DNA of 64,000 nucleotides. It comes from Halichoerus grypus. Lineage: Eukaryota > Chordata > Mammalia > Carnivora > Phocidae. The notes beneath the pieces are model-generated. The model ran no database searches. It was not told the DNA's origin and saw only the letters and a program-made list of their open reading frames with translations. A program made the position numbers and the translations under genes. How positions within the stretch are numbered: the stretch's first letter is position 1; each line of letters opens with the position of its first letter. The stretch covers positions 83,473,903-83,537,902 of the forward strand of contig NC_135714.1 in the NCBI RefSeq assembly GCF_964656455.1. The letters run 5' to 3'. Positions 10,601-23,344 of the stretch are shown here, piece after piece.

Positions 10601-11404
10601 GAAATGAATGCTACATCCAGAACCTATGGGAAAACAAAAAGATAAGCTTTTCCACTCTTTAATAAAATCTTCTCCATTCCTCCTTTTCTCAACACATAGG
10701 CTATTTTCTCTAGTCAAATGGCACAGATTAAACAATACAGAACGTTACGACCACCTGATCCCACATCCACTGTGCCAAGGCCTTCACCACCACAGCAGAA
10801 GTAAAATATCATCCCATTCAAAAGTCACCCCAAAGATGGTTTCAGATTTTGTTTTTCCATGAATTGTGCTTCTGTGGAAGCTGAGCAATTCACAAACCCA
10901 GTAAGAACTAACACTGCTAGGTGTGGCTGTGTTCTCTCTTATGAGGGTAAATGTAGGAAGAGAGAGCACCTTGTAATGCACTTAGACTCAGGGACAATCA
11001 AAATTAGAATGAAACACCTAGTCCAGGCTGTTGTTTAGGATGTCAAATAACTGAGCCACACAAACCTTAAATTTCATTACCAAGCCCCAGGGGAGCCAGG
11101 GGTAAAATTGGAACTAGAATCCAAATCTGAAAAAGCCCTGTCTAAACCCCTTTTCGTTTAGTGACTCCTCTACCCTGCCTTGCCCTGCACACCTGTTGTT
11201 TGACAGCAAGAACTACAGCTACCTTCTGGAACTTTCCATGTATGGAGCTGAGATGAAAGCCAAACAACTCACCCTTCCCCAGACCCCAAGTGAATGACTC
11301 ATCTCCTGTTCTTTGAAGAGATGTGACAGGTAAGAGTTTGCATAAGAATCCACCCAAAATCTTCATCTGTGCTACTCTCGTCAAAGCCAGTCCCACTCCT
11401 CCCT
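10601..11404. other. Intronic sequence without recognised features
   Basis: No coding exon. A weak MIR-like patch lies around 11040-11140. Confidence 0.4.
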
Positions 11405-11700
11405 CACTGTCATTCATGTATTCATTCATTCACCAAACACAGGACGATCCACATCTTCTCTGGGCCAGGTGTTCTGAGAGGTGTTGAGAATAATACATGG
11501 TTCCATCTTCAATAAGCTCACCATTCAGTAGACAGAACATATATATACAAATACTATAGCTATAGTACAATGTAGGAAGGGGAATAGTAAAGATATGTCC
11601 GAGCTATTGTGAGGGAAGAGGTCTGGGAAGGCTTCCTGAAGAACGAGATACATGCGCTGAGTCCGAAGTGTTCGTTCAGTGCTTTTGCTGGCTGGAGAGA
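11405..11700 (-). mobile_element. L2 LINE 3' end
   Basis: Begins with the reverse L2 terminus (TATTCATTCATTCACC) and continues through TTCAATAAGCTCACCATTCAG and GGGAAGGCTTCCTGAAG. Confidence 0.7.
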
Positions 11701-11809
11701 TAAGACAGGAGCCACAAAAACTTACATTAGGCAGAAATCAGTAATGTAAGTAAGTATGTGATTAGTTGACAAATGAATTTTATAAACCATAGTTATTATA
11801 GGAGTACTG

Positions 11810-12010
11810 AGAAGCACAGAAAAGCTATAGTCGTCTAATCCCCACATCAATGACTAAAGTAGATTTAAGGAGAAATCTGGGATGAAGAAATCATGTCTTA
11901 GAAAAGTAAATTGTCCAGGATGAAACAACTTATAACTGTTAACGACAGAATTCAGACCAACGACTTTGAGCATTTTCTGACTTCTAAGCCCATCCTCTTG
12001 CAGCTATGCC
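11810..12010 (-). mobile_element. MIR SINE fragment
   Basis: A diverged reverse MIR: AAATTGTCCAGGATGAAACAAC, AATTCAGACCAACG, and CTTCTAAGCCCATCCTCTTGC. Confidence 0.55.
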
Positions 12011-12689
12011 CCTATGTTTTGCTGGTTGAACACGGATAAGAACACAAATAATAAAAGAGAGAACCATTTAGACCCTGGTGAGGAGTATATTTGTTGTCCC
12101 TAAAGTGACTTGAGTCATAGAGTTAAATTACTCTTAGATTATATTTAGCATTATACCCAAAGAGAGATCTCAAAAACAATCAAACATGAGCCAGGTTTTC
12201 TCACCGTGGTGAGAATTAAGAAGGAAATGCATGATGGTCGTGATTCTTTGCCTTTCAAATAGCCCTCCTACCCATCAGCCAAACAGGAATGCTGGGCAGG
12301 CACAAGGACCACACTCGAGCAGCACACAGCCCAGAATCTGGCACAACCCTCTCTGCCACCTATGCCCGGCTGCTGACACTACCCTGAAGTCCTCCTGTAA
12401 CAAGTTCATCAAACCTAGAATACCTGGATGTGTGCCATTTTGAATGCTTTGCTTCCCTGTTACTATTTTAAAGTCAGTGTTTTTGCAACTCAACCAGAGA
12501 AGGCAACTGGTTAATTCATCCACCCGAGCTACCATCACATAACCATACTGGACCATGAGACCAGTACAAGTGGCCATAGATTGTTAGGAACATATTAAGA
12601 GAAGGAAAAAGTGAAGATCCAAAATAATTATGTGATGGGAGAGAAACCTCTGGAATCCTTGAGATCATATTTACCTCAGTATTCACGAA
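12011..12689. other. Intronic sequence without recognised features
   Basis: Overlapping open frames near 12230-12580 on both strands have no recognisable domain or splice context, and I do not call them. Confidence 0.4.
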
Positions 12690-12785
12690 CACTAATACTA
12701 ATAATATAATACTGTGTGCCTGGCACACAGTAGGGTTCAGTAAATACTTGTTGAATGACTGAATGAGTAAATGCATGAATGACCT
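12690..12785 (+). mobile_element. L2 3' terminus
   Basis: GTGCCTGGCACACAGTAGG ... AATACTTGTTGAATGACTGAATG is the diagnostic L2 end. Confidence 0.7.
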
Positions 12786-13639
12786 CCTCACTCGTCTTCA
12801 TGGTATTTTTAAAACCCAATTGCCAAAACATTTTAAGTTCATAGTAGTAACCTAAACAAAATTACGAAAAAGTAAACAAGTGCAGAAAGTGAAGTATACA
12901 TAAGAATGTTTCAAATACGGCAACTAGCCAAAGTTCCCAAAAGAACAACTTAAATACTTAAATGTTAGAAGGGTAGTTGGAGTTTAACAATCGGGGGTGG
13001 GGGGCACTTCTGGCCCTGGAACAAGGGAGGAGTCCCATGCCTTTATCCTTTCCAGGGTGATTGTACAAGCTAACAAGCAGTGGCTCATAGAAGCACACTG
13101 GAAGAAGGGTGTTCAAAGTAAGAGTGACTGAAAACACACTTCCAGATTTGTTACTGAGGCAATAATGGAATGACCAAAGCTTAGTCACCAGGAACTGAGT
13201 ACTTACCATTTCCGAACCTCCTTGATATTGCTCAATGCACATGTGCACTGAGTCACACTTACCAATGTTCTCTTGAACTTTTCCCCTCTTAATTTCCTCT
13301 CCAAAGTTTTCTCAATACTATTTTACCAAGCTAAGACAGACTTTTCTAAGGTTTGAGCAAAAAACATTCTAGACACGTGATCTCTAAGTTTAAGAAATGG
13401 CTAATCAAGTGATTCCCGACTCGGTTTTCCCAATTCGTTTTTCCATTTTTCCCCTCAAGTTTTCTTACACTTCTTACCGAAGGCACTAGAGTGCTGATGC
13501 ATTCCCACCCAGAATGCACACACAGACACACACATGCACACGCACATACACATACGTGCACACGTTCACATTCACTCTCCAAACTACTCCTTAAAAGAAG
13601 ATAGAAAGGGCCTTTCCTAGATATGGTATTTAAAGAAGA
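12786..13639. other. Intronic sequence with a CA-rich tract
   Basis: Nothing is recognised except an interrupted (CA)n/(CACACG) tract at about 13508-13568. Confidence 0.5.
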
Positions 13640-13885
13640 TACCTTGTTTTATGACACATTGTTCAGGAAAATAAGATTATTATGAAATAATATGCACAGA
13701 GTGACATCATTGCTATGAATAAGGTTAAATAAAATCTGGACATGTATGCTTCAAAATATTAACAGTGTTTATCTCGGGGTGATGAAATTATGTGTGACTT
13801 TTATTTTTTCCTTTCTGTTTCACAATATTTGCCAAAGTTTTAGACAATATATATGTATTCCTATCTCAATTAGAAAAATAAAGTT
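13640..13885 (+). mobile_element. Old L1M-type 3' UTR
   Basis: Typical old L1 tail wording: AATATTAACAGTGTTTATCTC, GGGGTGATGAAATTATGTGTG, TTTTATTTTTTCCTTTCTG, and ending AGAAAAATAAAG. Confidence 0.6.
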
Positions 13886-14451
13886 AAATCATGGGGAGTT
13901 TCTTAAGTCTCTTTTTCTAGGTTCCTCCAAACACAATTAAGACAAGTTGGAATTTTTTTTTTTTAATTTTACTAAAGAAAAAGGAATTTTAAAGCCATGA
14001 TACACTTTTTAAAAGAGGTTTACAAAGTTTTCTGATTTTACCATAGCTATTGACACATTTCTCAGCTCTATCCCATCCACATTCAGTTTCTTAAGGCCCT
14101 CTCACCTCTAAAAGCTTGGCATTGTATCAGAGCGTAGACACTGAGTCTGGATTCTTGACTTTCTGACCCAGACCTGCCTCCAGATGGCAGAAGCTACCCT
14201 ATTTTCCAACACCTGTGAGGATGACCTTCTTGTATTTGCTGCCAGGCTCAAAAAGTCTTTGGGCCTTGCTGCTCACCAAAGGCCTCCCACTCAGTCCCTC
14301 CAGGATTAAGTTGTAGAAGGTATGACTGTTCTCCAGGCAAGACTGGGGCAAATGCCACCGGAGTGAGCTCATCCTTCAAAGTCATCTTACCTCTGCATAC
14401 AAGGAATGACTTTATCCATCACAGCCCCAATTTTATGACAAGCCTTTAGCA
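13886..14451. other. Intronic sequence without recognised features
   Basis: No repeat or exon is recognised. Confidence 0.4.
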
Positions 14452-14960
14452 CAGTGGCTCTCAAAGTGTGATCCAGGGACCCCTAGGGGTTACCAAAACC
14501 CTTCCAGAGAATATATTAGGTCAAACTTATTTTTATAATAATACTAAGACAGCATTTTCCTTTTCCACTTTCATTCTTTTATGAATGAACAATGGGTGTT
14601 CCAGAGGCTATGTGACATACGTCACAACAGACTGAATGCAGAAGCATATATGAGAATACAGCTGTCTTCTACTAGGCCAGATAGTAAAGAGATTTGCAAA
14701 AATGTAAAACAATGTCATTCTTCTCACTAATTTTTTGTCATGGAGAATACTGTTATGTTTTCATCAAAAATGTTAACATAGTATGGGCTTATTAATGCTA
14801 TTTTTAATCTATGAAATAAGTATTTAAAATTTTTGTCAACATTAATTTCTCTAATAGTAAATATCAGTAGATATAAACCACATACACTAAAGGTCTTTGG
14901 TGTTCTCAATAATTGTTAAGAGTACAAAGGGGCACAAACTTTAGTCTGGCACATAAGAAT
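14452..14960 (+). mobile_element. Non-autonomous hAT (Charlie-like) DNA transposon
   Basis: Starts with the hAT-style terminus CACAGTGGCTCTCAAAGTGTG. A long, well-ordered body follows (CCCTTCCAGAG, CACAACAGACTGAATGCAGAAGC, AAAGAGATTTGCAAAAATGTAAAAC, GATATAAACCACATA). The 3' terminus is decayed. No transposase reading frame is present. Confidence 0.7.
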
Positions 14961-15019
14961 GACACACAGACCCCTATATACCACTTAACTGACAAGTTGG
15001 GAGCTTCTATTTGATCTTA

Positions 15020-15600
15020 CCTAATATACTTTTCACCCTGTTTATCCTACATCCCCATAAGATGGTTTCTGCTGAAAACTGCCATTGTCACTCTTCTACT
15101 CAAAATGGCTCCCCACACAAAAACAAAAAACTTCTCTTCTGCCAAGAATCTAAAGTCCAAACACTGAAGAACTTCAATTATCTGTCTCCAATCTTCCTTA
15201 CTCTCTTTACCATCATCCAAAAGCATATTTGAACTCTCTATTCTAATAAAAAGTTTTAATAAGTCTTGTATTTTACCTTCACTGTGACTTTGCGCACCCC
15301 ATGCCCCCCCCCACCTAGAATGCTGATGTATCTCCTCTCAAAGTATCCAACTCCGATGTGTGCTAACATTTGGGCCCCGCCTCCTCTGCTTAATACTGCT
15401 ATGCTCACTAGACTACTACGCCCACAGTATTTTTGGCATTCACTGTGTGCTTCCTTGTATTATCATCCATTCGTGAAAATGGGTATCTCTTTAATAAGAT
15501 CACATGAAGATCTAGAAAGGATGTGTGTGTTCTTTTTATATCTTCTTCAACCCCTACCAAGGCTTTGGACATGTAAGATGCTCAATGTATAACAATCATT
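15020..15600 (+). mobile_element. Diverged L2 fragment
   Basis: Order and wording of L2 3' ORF2/UTR (AAATGGCTCCCCACAC, AATCTAAAGTCCAAAC, ACATGTAAGATGCTCAATG), with high divergence. Confidence 0.5.
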
Positions 15601-15658
15601 AATTTGCCAGATTAAGGAAAGTAAGGGTGGATGAAAAAAATTAGAAACTAGCACACAG

Positions 15659-15853
15659 GGTGCCTGGGTGGCTCAGTCGGTTGAGCTTCTGCCTTCGGTT
15701 CAGGTCATGATCCCAGGGTCCTGGGATTGAGTCCCACGTCAGGCTCCCTACTCATTGGGGGGCTTGTTTCTCCCTCTGCCCCTCCCCCCACCCATTCTCT
15801 CAATATCTCTCTCTCTCTCAAATAAATAAAATCTTAAAAAAAAAAAAAAAGAA
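15659..15853 (+). mobile_element. CAN-SINE
   Basis: Full-length; perfect 16-bp duplication AGAAACTAGCACACAG at 15643-15658 and 15854-15869. Confidence 0.95.
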
Positions 15854-16319
15854 AGAAACTAGCACACAGTACCTGAGTATAATTCTGAGAAATACAACTG
15901 GATAACCTGAGAGTCATTTACCTCTGAAGAGCCAAATTTTCCAAACATTTGTTTCTCTGCTCATGCCAGGAAACTTTCCCAGAACCAGCTCGATGTGGCC
16001 CTAATACTATAAATAAGCTATACTGACAGCAACATTTCCACTTGCCTTAGAAATTATAATTATAAGCTATGGAGAAAATCCAAGTCTAAATGAGAAAAAA
16101 AAATCTGACAAAATTCACAAATTAGAAGGAATAAAAACTATTATTTCCTTCTACCTCAATGATATACAGGTTGTATTTTAACATACTATTTCCTTTATAC
16201 TATTTTAAAAATTTGTCTGCAACAAATAAAGGAATAGCTGGTTTACCTTGAATTAAGTGAGACATCTAGGCTGACTTAGAAAGTTACGTTAGTATAAAAT
16301 TTAGTGTTGAAAGGTGGAA
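15854..16319. other. Intronic sequence without recognised features
   Basis: AT-rich; no exon or repeat is recognised. Confidence 0.4.
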
Positions 16320-16760
16320 GTTTTCATTCATTCGACAAATATTTCCTGAATACCTACTAAATGCCAGATACTATGCTAGTTACAGAAATAGAGAAAGTGA
16401 CTGAAATGCACCCAGCCCCTAAGCTCCCAAATCTTAGAGACTATTACAGGTTTGGATAGAAATATAAGTAACTACAGGATGGGCTGATAAGGGCTAGGGT
16501 GGGATCCCTTAATGAGAAGAAAGGATAATTAACCCACCCTAAAGTTATGGGACTGTCAGAGGTTACCAGGAGAAAACAGTATCTAAGCTGAGATGTAAAG
16601 GAAAAAGGAAAAACAAGGTTGGAGAAATACGGGGGTAGGAATACTACTGCAGGGCCTTAAATATCAGACAAGGTGCTTAGATTTTATTCTAAGAGTAATG
16701 AGAAGCCATTTGAGGATGGTGTAATGATCAGATCTGCATATGAAAGATTAAGTCTGGTGG
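16320..16760 (-). mobile_element. L2 LINE, reverse
   Basis: Opens with the L2 terminus in reverse (TTCATTCATTCGACAAATATTTCC, ATGCCAGATACTATGC). It continues to GGGCCTTAAATATCAGAC and GAAGCCATTTGAGGATGG. Confidence 0.8.
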
Positions 16761-16763
16761 CAA

Positions 16764-16870
16764 CGCAGAGCACAGAGCGGGGCACAGAGAGGGTCAGAGG
16801 GGCACAGAGTGGGGCACAGAGAGGGGCACAGAGGGGGCACAGAACGGGGCACAGAGAAGAGCACGGGGCA
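16764..16870. repeat. Minisatellite of ~11-16 bp GGGGCACAGAG units
   Basis: About eight imperfect copies of GGGGCACAGAG with 0-5 extra bases between them. It is GC-rich and lies at the junction of an L2 fragment and a MIR. Confidence 0.9.
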
Positions 16871-16894
16871 AGACTGGGGGCGGCAGCAGCCACA

Positions 16895-17050
16895 TGGCAG
16901 ACATTTATTGAGCACTTAGTTCATGCCAGGCACATGACAAAATGGCAAGATACAATAACTCATTTAATCTCCACAACAATCCCATCAAGTAGGTAAAATT
17001 ACCCCCATTAGACAAGAGAGAACTCTGGAGTTTAGAGAGATTGAGTCAGA
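16895..17050 (-). mobile_element. MIR SINE fragment
   Basis: Reverse MIR: ATTTATTGAGCACTTAGTTC, AACTCATTTAATCTCCACAAC, AATCCCATCAAGTAGG. Confidence 0.75.
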
Positions 17051-17059
17051 AATATGTTG

Positions 17060-17400
17060 ACGTTCCAGTGACAGGACAGACTGAGGTTGTGCAGAGAGAG
17101 TGTGTAAAATCACAGGGAAGAGGACTTGAGACAGAACCCTGAGGAACATCAGTAGGTAAAGAATGAGCAAAGGACACTGAAATTGAAAAGAAGCAGAGAG
17201 GTAAGAAAATCAAGGCACACACAGTTGCTGGCAAGGAAAGAGTGTTTCCAGTAGGATGTGCTCCACACCACCAACACTAATAGAGAGAGGTAAGGCCTGA
17301 GAAGCGTCCATTGTGTTTAGCAGTAAGAAGGTTCTGGGTAAGGTCCTGTGGGATAATTTCATGAAAGCATGGTCAGAGCCAGACCAAGCCAGACCACAAT
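17060..17400 (-). mobile_element. L2 LINE ORF2 fragment, reverse
   Basis: Continues the L2 of 16320-16760 on the other side of the minisatellite and MIR (ACAGAACCCTGAGGAACATC, GCCTGAGAAGCGTCCATTGTG). Confidence 0.65.
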
Positions 17401-18039
17401 GTGCTGTGGAGGGATGGAAAGGTGCGGAAATGGAATGGAAATTCATATATTTCCACTGTCCAGTTATATACAGAAAGTGGGGCACAAAGACCATAGCATG
17501 TTCAGGGGATTCACAGCACAGGGGCCCCACTAACACAGCCTCTGCCCCAAACCATGAGAAGAAATGGGCATTCGAACTTGGAATGTCTGTTCTCCCAGAC
17601 CGATTTGGACACTTGGTGACTTCTGCCAAATGACTTATTTGTGTCTCAGTTTCTGGGGAAACTGATATGTCTTCATTCTCTCACAGTACTGTTTTGAGTA
17701 TCAAATGCCAGTAATCAGGAAATAACATTGTAAGGTTGAAAAATGCCTGCGAAGGAACTAACATCAGGTTTTAGAGCTAACTCTGACTCCTGCAGAGACA
17801 ACTTCAGCAGGGGAAAAAAATAATACCTTTTTTCTCGTTTTACTGAAACAAGAGTAATATCAGCAGAGAATACCTTCCTACTTCAAATGATTATACAGGT
17901 CCAAGTGGCTACAAGAAGCTCCCATCAGTTCTACCCTGATATCCAGGCACATGGATGACAGTAGGGGACACTTGGATTTTTGAAAAATCAACCAGCCCCT
18001 CCTTGGGATGATATTCTTCAGCCTGAGGAACAAAAGGGG
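17401..18039. other. Intronic sequence without recognised features
   Basis: No repeat I can name. The open frames here (17210-17633, both strands) begin in L2 sequence and lack domains. Confidence 0.4.
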
Positions 18040-18240
18040 AAAGAGCACAGGTTCTGAAGTCCAGTCAACCTGGAATGGAATGCTCACTCTGCCACTTCGG
18101 AGCTATGACTCTGAGTGAGGTATTTAACCTAGCTAAGACTGGCCTTCCGGTGAGATTAGAGGGATAATGGGATGGTGTATAAGGAAGCACTGAGCACAGT
18201 GCCTGGAACATGATAAGTACTCAATAAATATTGGCTTCAT
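18040..18240 (+). mobile_element. MIR SINE
   Basis: MIR order in sense: GGTTCTGAAGTCCAGTC, CACTCTGCCACTTCGGAGC, CACAGTGCCTGGAACATG, CTCAATAAATATTGGC. Confidence 0.75.
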
Positions 18241-18324
18241 TCCTCTTAAGACAGAACCCACTTCCTCTCCTAAGGTGAAGGTCCTACTCAGAATATTTCC
18301 TTAAAAAAGGGAAAAAAAGGAGGA

Positions 18325-18496
18325 GGGCGCCTGGGTGGCTCAGTCGGTTAAGCGCCCGACTCTCACCAGCTCAGGTCGTGATCTCAGGGTCGTGAGATGG
18401 AGCCCAACTTAAGATTCTCTCTCTCCCTCTCCCTCTGCCCCTCCCCCTCCTCTTCCCTCTCTCTAAAAAAAAAAAATAATAATTAATTAAAAAAAT
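18325..18496 (+). mobile_element. Short CAN-SINE with internal deletion
   Basis: The head GGCGCCTGGGTGGCTCAGTC is followed by a shortened body and (CT)n tail. A direct repeat AATATTTCCTTAA at 18292-18304 and 18497-18509 flanks it, with about 20 bp of A/G-rich filler before the head. Confidence 0.88.
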
Positions 18497-18509
18497 AATA
18501 TTTCCTTAA

Positions 18510-19444
18510 CTGGCATTCATCCCAAGATTAGGAATAGAGCCAATGTCTAGCTTTTCTTATCAAGGTGTGTAGGTGAAGTAAGCAAAGAATATCCCTAAAT
18601 TCTGAGATCCCTAATCCAAAGAGAACCGTAGAGCATGATGACTTGATATACAAACTCAATCAGCTGGTATCATCAATAGCATGCATTCCTTAATAAAAGA
18701 GACTGTGTTTTCTTGCACACGTGCTCAATATGTATATAAAGCAGGATCAATCTGTGACCCAACTCAGAATTGGCCTACTGGTTTTACCATTCCCATTCCC
18801 TTTCATCTGAAACCTGGGCTACCTTTCATCTCTCACTTATTCCAGTGAGACCAAAGCAGCCCCTGTTCTCTTACCTGCTTTCAACTAATAAGGCCAGCTA
18901 GACGGGAAGGGCCCTGGATTCTGTCAGCTTATAAAACCCATACAGAGATCCTGAAGTAAATCTAAACTTCAAACCACAAGTGCATGAATTTCTAGAAATA
19001 GAACATCAACTCCCAACCATTCACATTTCAGGAGTGATGTAAATTTTGGACAAGGGTAATAAAATACAGCCAACTCCTAAATGTAACCTCAGAAGTAATC
19101 TGGAGGAGAGGAAATGTCCATAATTTCAATGCATGCTGAAATACTCAATATTATCTCATTAGCCTATACACCTAAGGTTTACATTTTTAGGAATTTATCG
19201 GAAGTGTTTGATCAAAGGGAAGCCGAGGCAAAAGGTAAAAGACTCTAGAGGTGAGAGTTGTCATGGAAACTAACACTGAAACCAAAGTCAATGGACTGAC
19301 GTGTTTCTCACTGAACTTTTCATTTCATTAATCCTTGCTGTCCTTTTATAGCAGTGTTTTCCTCTGTAAGTTGACTGACCCTGGGGTACTCAGGCCTCCA
19401 GTGAAAGAGAATTTTGTTAAGAACAGTATAGCTATATCAAGTAA
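18510..19444. other. Intronic sequence without recognised features
   Basis: No repeat or exon is recognised. Confidence 0.4.
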
Positions 19445-19840
19445 CACAGTATTATAATAACTATGCATTGAGCATATATTTGAGCCAGGCAATATGTGTT
19501 TTACATATATTGTCTTACTTGTTATTTATTATTTGAAGTAATACAGGCAATGAAGAAAAATCTTATTTGAATTACTACATGTAATGCAGTAAATATATAA
19601 GTGCCTGAAATATAGTGGTTGCTCAGTAAATGTTATTATTGTTCTTATTTTTTAGTTCAAACAACCATCCTATGAGTAAGGTTCATTTTTTTCAGTTCAC
19701 AGATTTAAAAACTAAGGATTAAGGAAGTTAAGTGGCTTGCCTGTGATTCCCCAGCTAATAAGTGACAGAATTAGAATTTCAGTCCAGGTCTGTTTGATTC
19801 CAGAGGCCAAATTGTTAACCATTATGTTGTATTCTCTACT
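19445..19840. mobile_element. Two MIR-like fragments, one reverse
   Basis: 19645-19840 is reverse MIR (AAACAACCATCCTATGAGTAAG, AGTTAAGTGGCTTGCC, GCTAATAAGTGACAGAATTAG). The preceding 19570-19640 ends like a sense MIR/L2 (GTGCCTGAAATATAGTGG). Confidence 0.65.
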
Positions 19841-21394
19841 ATAGTTAGAGATCTAAGGAGCTCACCAAATAAATCGATGACAACTCTGGATTATTTTTGA
19901 GCTAGGTTCATGGAACTAAAGCCTTAGAGGCTTTATCAATGCACACCTGTTTTTGTTCTCTAGCCATTCAGTTAGTTATAAAACAGTCAAGGTATTAAAT
20001 ATTTGGACTTGGAAAGCATAATACTACTTTTCAGGTTAACACCTTTGATCTAGATTCACAAATTTTTGTTTTTGTTCTCCTTAAACTCCAGGCCAAGAAA
20101 AACAACAGAGGATCTTTGGAAGGAGACAGAAACCAACTGAAACAAGGCTCCATTCTGGAGATTTTCTATGCTCCCAAATCCCATCATCACAAAGGTAACT
20201 CAATGATAGTTTCATTTCTTTATAAAATAAATCTCAAGACCTAGTGAACCCATTTGGCTCCTGAAATGGACAACTGGGAATAGTTTGAGAATAAATTAAT
20301 TAGTTTCAATTACAAGCAGGAACCTACTGCTATCTGGAGTTGGGGATGGGAAAACTCTCTGAAAACTACAGTTTCTTAGGTGGTCTGGAGTTCAGTAACA
20401 TTCTTTTTTTTTTTTTTTTTAAATAAATTGCATGGTAAGTGATCCTAATATTAACTGTTTACACCTAGCAATATGGACAATCCCTTGAGGAAATGCCACT
20501 CTGAATACAAGTAACTTGCAGACTCTTATTACCAACCACATTAAGCTGCCTTCATAAAGGGGTTGCTTTTCTTTTCCCTGAGGAATATCAATCCCTCTCA
20601 ACTTCAGGCCTCATTTTCCATTCCTATTTATAGTCCTATTTTTCTCCCCCAACCCCTACTACCACCAAAAGAAATGGATAACTTAGAGGATTCAAATGTA
20701 CATTAAATTTAAAAGAAAAAAAAAAACCTTAAACTACAGTCATAGTTGAAAAGCAATGGGTTTTTATGATGGGTAAATGAAGTCCCTGCCTCTCAGCATC
20801 TCCCAGGATGGGTCTCATGGGGAAACAGGAATATGGCATGACTCCTGGAAAGCATAAAACCTGCAAGGCTCCCACCCAGCTACTCTACTCTGAACATCCC
20901 TCGTGAGGAATAAGATCTATCCCCGTTAAGGAAGAACGTTTTTACCTCTGCCCTCTCCTGTTCACGTGTGTGAGAGCTCAAGCTCCCTCACAGCATAGAC
21001 CTGCCCCTGGTCAGAGCTAGGAATTCCGCTCACCGCCTCTTCCCTCATTGCTTCCTTCATGCTATCACTAGTGTTCATATGTTGGTGAGTCACAGCCAGC
21101 CTAATGCTATCTCTCACCATATTTGCCCCAGGGATTACTTAACTACACAGTTTTGCCTTGCACGCCTTTCACAAGTCTCCATCTTATTTCTTATTTCGAT
21201 TCGAAGCTCTCTGAGGAAAAGGACCCATTATCACCACTGTGGTTTCTGTAGTCTTGGCACAGGTCCCTTCTTGTGACCAAGCAATGGATAAGCTGATTGT
21301 GATCAATGATGAGTAACTTCTATTCATAGTTCAAAATCTGAAGGAACAGTTGCCCAAGCTAGAGAGAGTATGGTTTTCAAGACTATAATTTAAA
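19841..21394. other. Intronic sequence, mostly unrecognised
   Basis: A 17-bp poly-T lies at 20404-20420. The part 21020-21290 may be a decayed L2. No exon is seen. Confidence 0.4.
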
Positions 21395-21620
21395 ACATCC
21401 ACTACGGCACTGTGTTTAGGATTGCCTGAGGTCCTACCACTTACTGTGTTACACTGGTTAAGTTAATTAACCTTTCTGTACCACATTTTTCTCATGTGTA
21501 AAATGAAGATAATAATGGTGCCATTATCATAGGATTGTTGTGAGGATGAAATGTGATAATACAAATAAATCAGTTAAAAGATATGGCACATAGTAAAAGA
21601 CCAATAAATTCTGAGATACA
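21395..21620 (+). mobile_element. MIR SINE
   Basis: Sense MIR with CTACCACTTACTGTGTTACACTGG, GTGTAAAATGAAGATAATAATGG, and ATTGTTGTGAGGATGAAATG. Confidence 0.8.
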
Positions 21621-21968
21621 ATTATTTATGATATGTACAAATGGGTGCATGAGACTCTCCGGGTAGTTAGACATGGAAAGAATAAAGAGCATTTTCCCAT
21701 ACGGATCCCAGTCATACCTTGTGGGAAACAGAAAGCTGCAACAACCACTGGTGCATGTTCGCTCAGACTCCGAGATCTCTGAGAAAACTCGAGATTGCAG
21801 GGTTAGAAATAACCCGAAAGGATCAGAGTGAAATGCCCTTGGAACGTGTGTGGTCAGTTCTAAAGTACGCAGCAGAAGATGTCTTGTAGATAGGAAGCCA
21901 GCTGTAAACAGCACACTGGGCACTCCCCTCTGTTCCTTTATTCTGTTTTAAAGATTCTTACGTGCTTG

Positions 21969-22162
21969 GGCGCCTGGGTGGCTCAGTTGGTTAAGCGACT
22001 GCCTTCGGCTCAGGTCATGATCCCGGAGTCCTGGGATCGAGTCCCACATCGGGCTCCCGGCTCAGCGGGGAGCCTGCTTCTCCCTCTGACCCTATCCCCT
22101 CTCATGCTGTTTCTCTCTCTCTGTCAAATAAATAAATAAACAAAATCTTTAAAAAAAAAAAA
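21969..22162 (+). mobile_element. CAN-SINE with perfect 18-bp duplication
   Basis: GGAGTCC...CTCTGACCC subtype; AAGATTCTTACGTGCTTG at 21951-21968 and 22163-22180 is identical, so the insertion is probably recent. Confidence 0.96.
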
Positions 22163-22180
22163 AAGATTCTTACGTGCTTG

Positions 22181-23344
22181 ACTAATCCTGTATACATGGA
22201 GGAATGTGCCTTACTATGCCCCTGCTATAAACCATTATAGATCTATATTGCTGTAGAAGGTATATAAGAGTATGGAAAATAAACCTCGGCACCTCGGGCC
22301 GCTCGCTCGGGGTCCCCTGTGCCTCGTTCTACTGTCGTCTCTTTTTCTCAGTTCCTTCGCTGCCCCAGGTCCCCGACTCTCTGAGGTCGACAATACCTGG
22401 CATGGAGGCAAACTAAGCTCTGACATCATAGTCAAATGAATTATGAGCGTCCTTCATTTTCCCAAAACCTCTTGGAAACAATGATCTAACTGTACACCAT
22501 CAACTAAAATGAGAATGATATAATAGATGAGAATAGATACATTGTCTTGAAGGAAAAGCAACCAGAGACCTAAATGCAGCCTCGCCCTCTGTCCTGCCCT
22601 TCTGTCTCTCCCTTCATCTCTCACCTGAACAAGCAGGCTGGAAGGCATTCCTAGAAGATTTACCCCCACCATTTCTCAGAACATAAAGGTCAAAAGAAAA
22701 CCCCCCTCCGACCACGTCAGGGGTTCCCACAGCCTCCCTCATCTAACCCACCACTACCCCCACCCCAGGAAAAAGTACAATAGAGAACAACAAACTATGC
22801 ACACAACACATATGTAATGAACACACACGCACACACACACACCCCTTCTGTTGGCTACACACTGCTAACCTGGCCATCCGGTGAAGTAAAAAGCCAAGAG
22901 TTACCTCACTGCCTCTCCCTCTGGCATCATTAGGCTGGAAGCAATGAAGGAAAAGATTTAACAAGAGTCAAATGACACTATAAGCAAAAGATAGAAGTAG
23001 AAGATATTTATTGGGGGAGGGGAGCTTTTTTGCCTGCTCTTCTACAAGAAGCAGAGCCTTTATGCTACCTCCTGACTGTCTCCAGGCTCAAGCAATCATT
23101 ACATCGGCAAACCACTGCAGTCTCCTCCTTCGTTCCATCTAGACCCAGCCCAACACATTCCACACTCTCATGCAGATGAATTTTCTGAAAACACAAGGCG
23201 GATCCCTATTCCACTTTCATTTGCAATTCTTTAATTAGACATATCATGTTATTGTGCATTATTATAGTTATGTGTACATATGTCATACCTCCCTCAATAA
23301 ACTGTAATGCCATGGGAGAACCCAAACTATATTACTCATATTAA
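22181..23344. other. Intronic sequence, mostly unrecognised
   Basis: A (CA)n microsatellite is at about 22823-22845. 23070-23340 resembles a decayed sense L2 3' region. No exon is seen. Confidence 0.4.

Noticed and set aside
12231..12577. Overlapping ~70-100 codon frames on both strands.
   Set aside because: No domain, splice pair or similarity is recognised; consistent with chance.
13508..13568. Regularly spaced CA-rich repeats.
   Set aside because: Simple-sequence microsatellite, with no spacer structure. CRISPR arrays are not expected in this genome.
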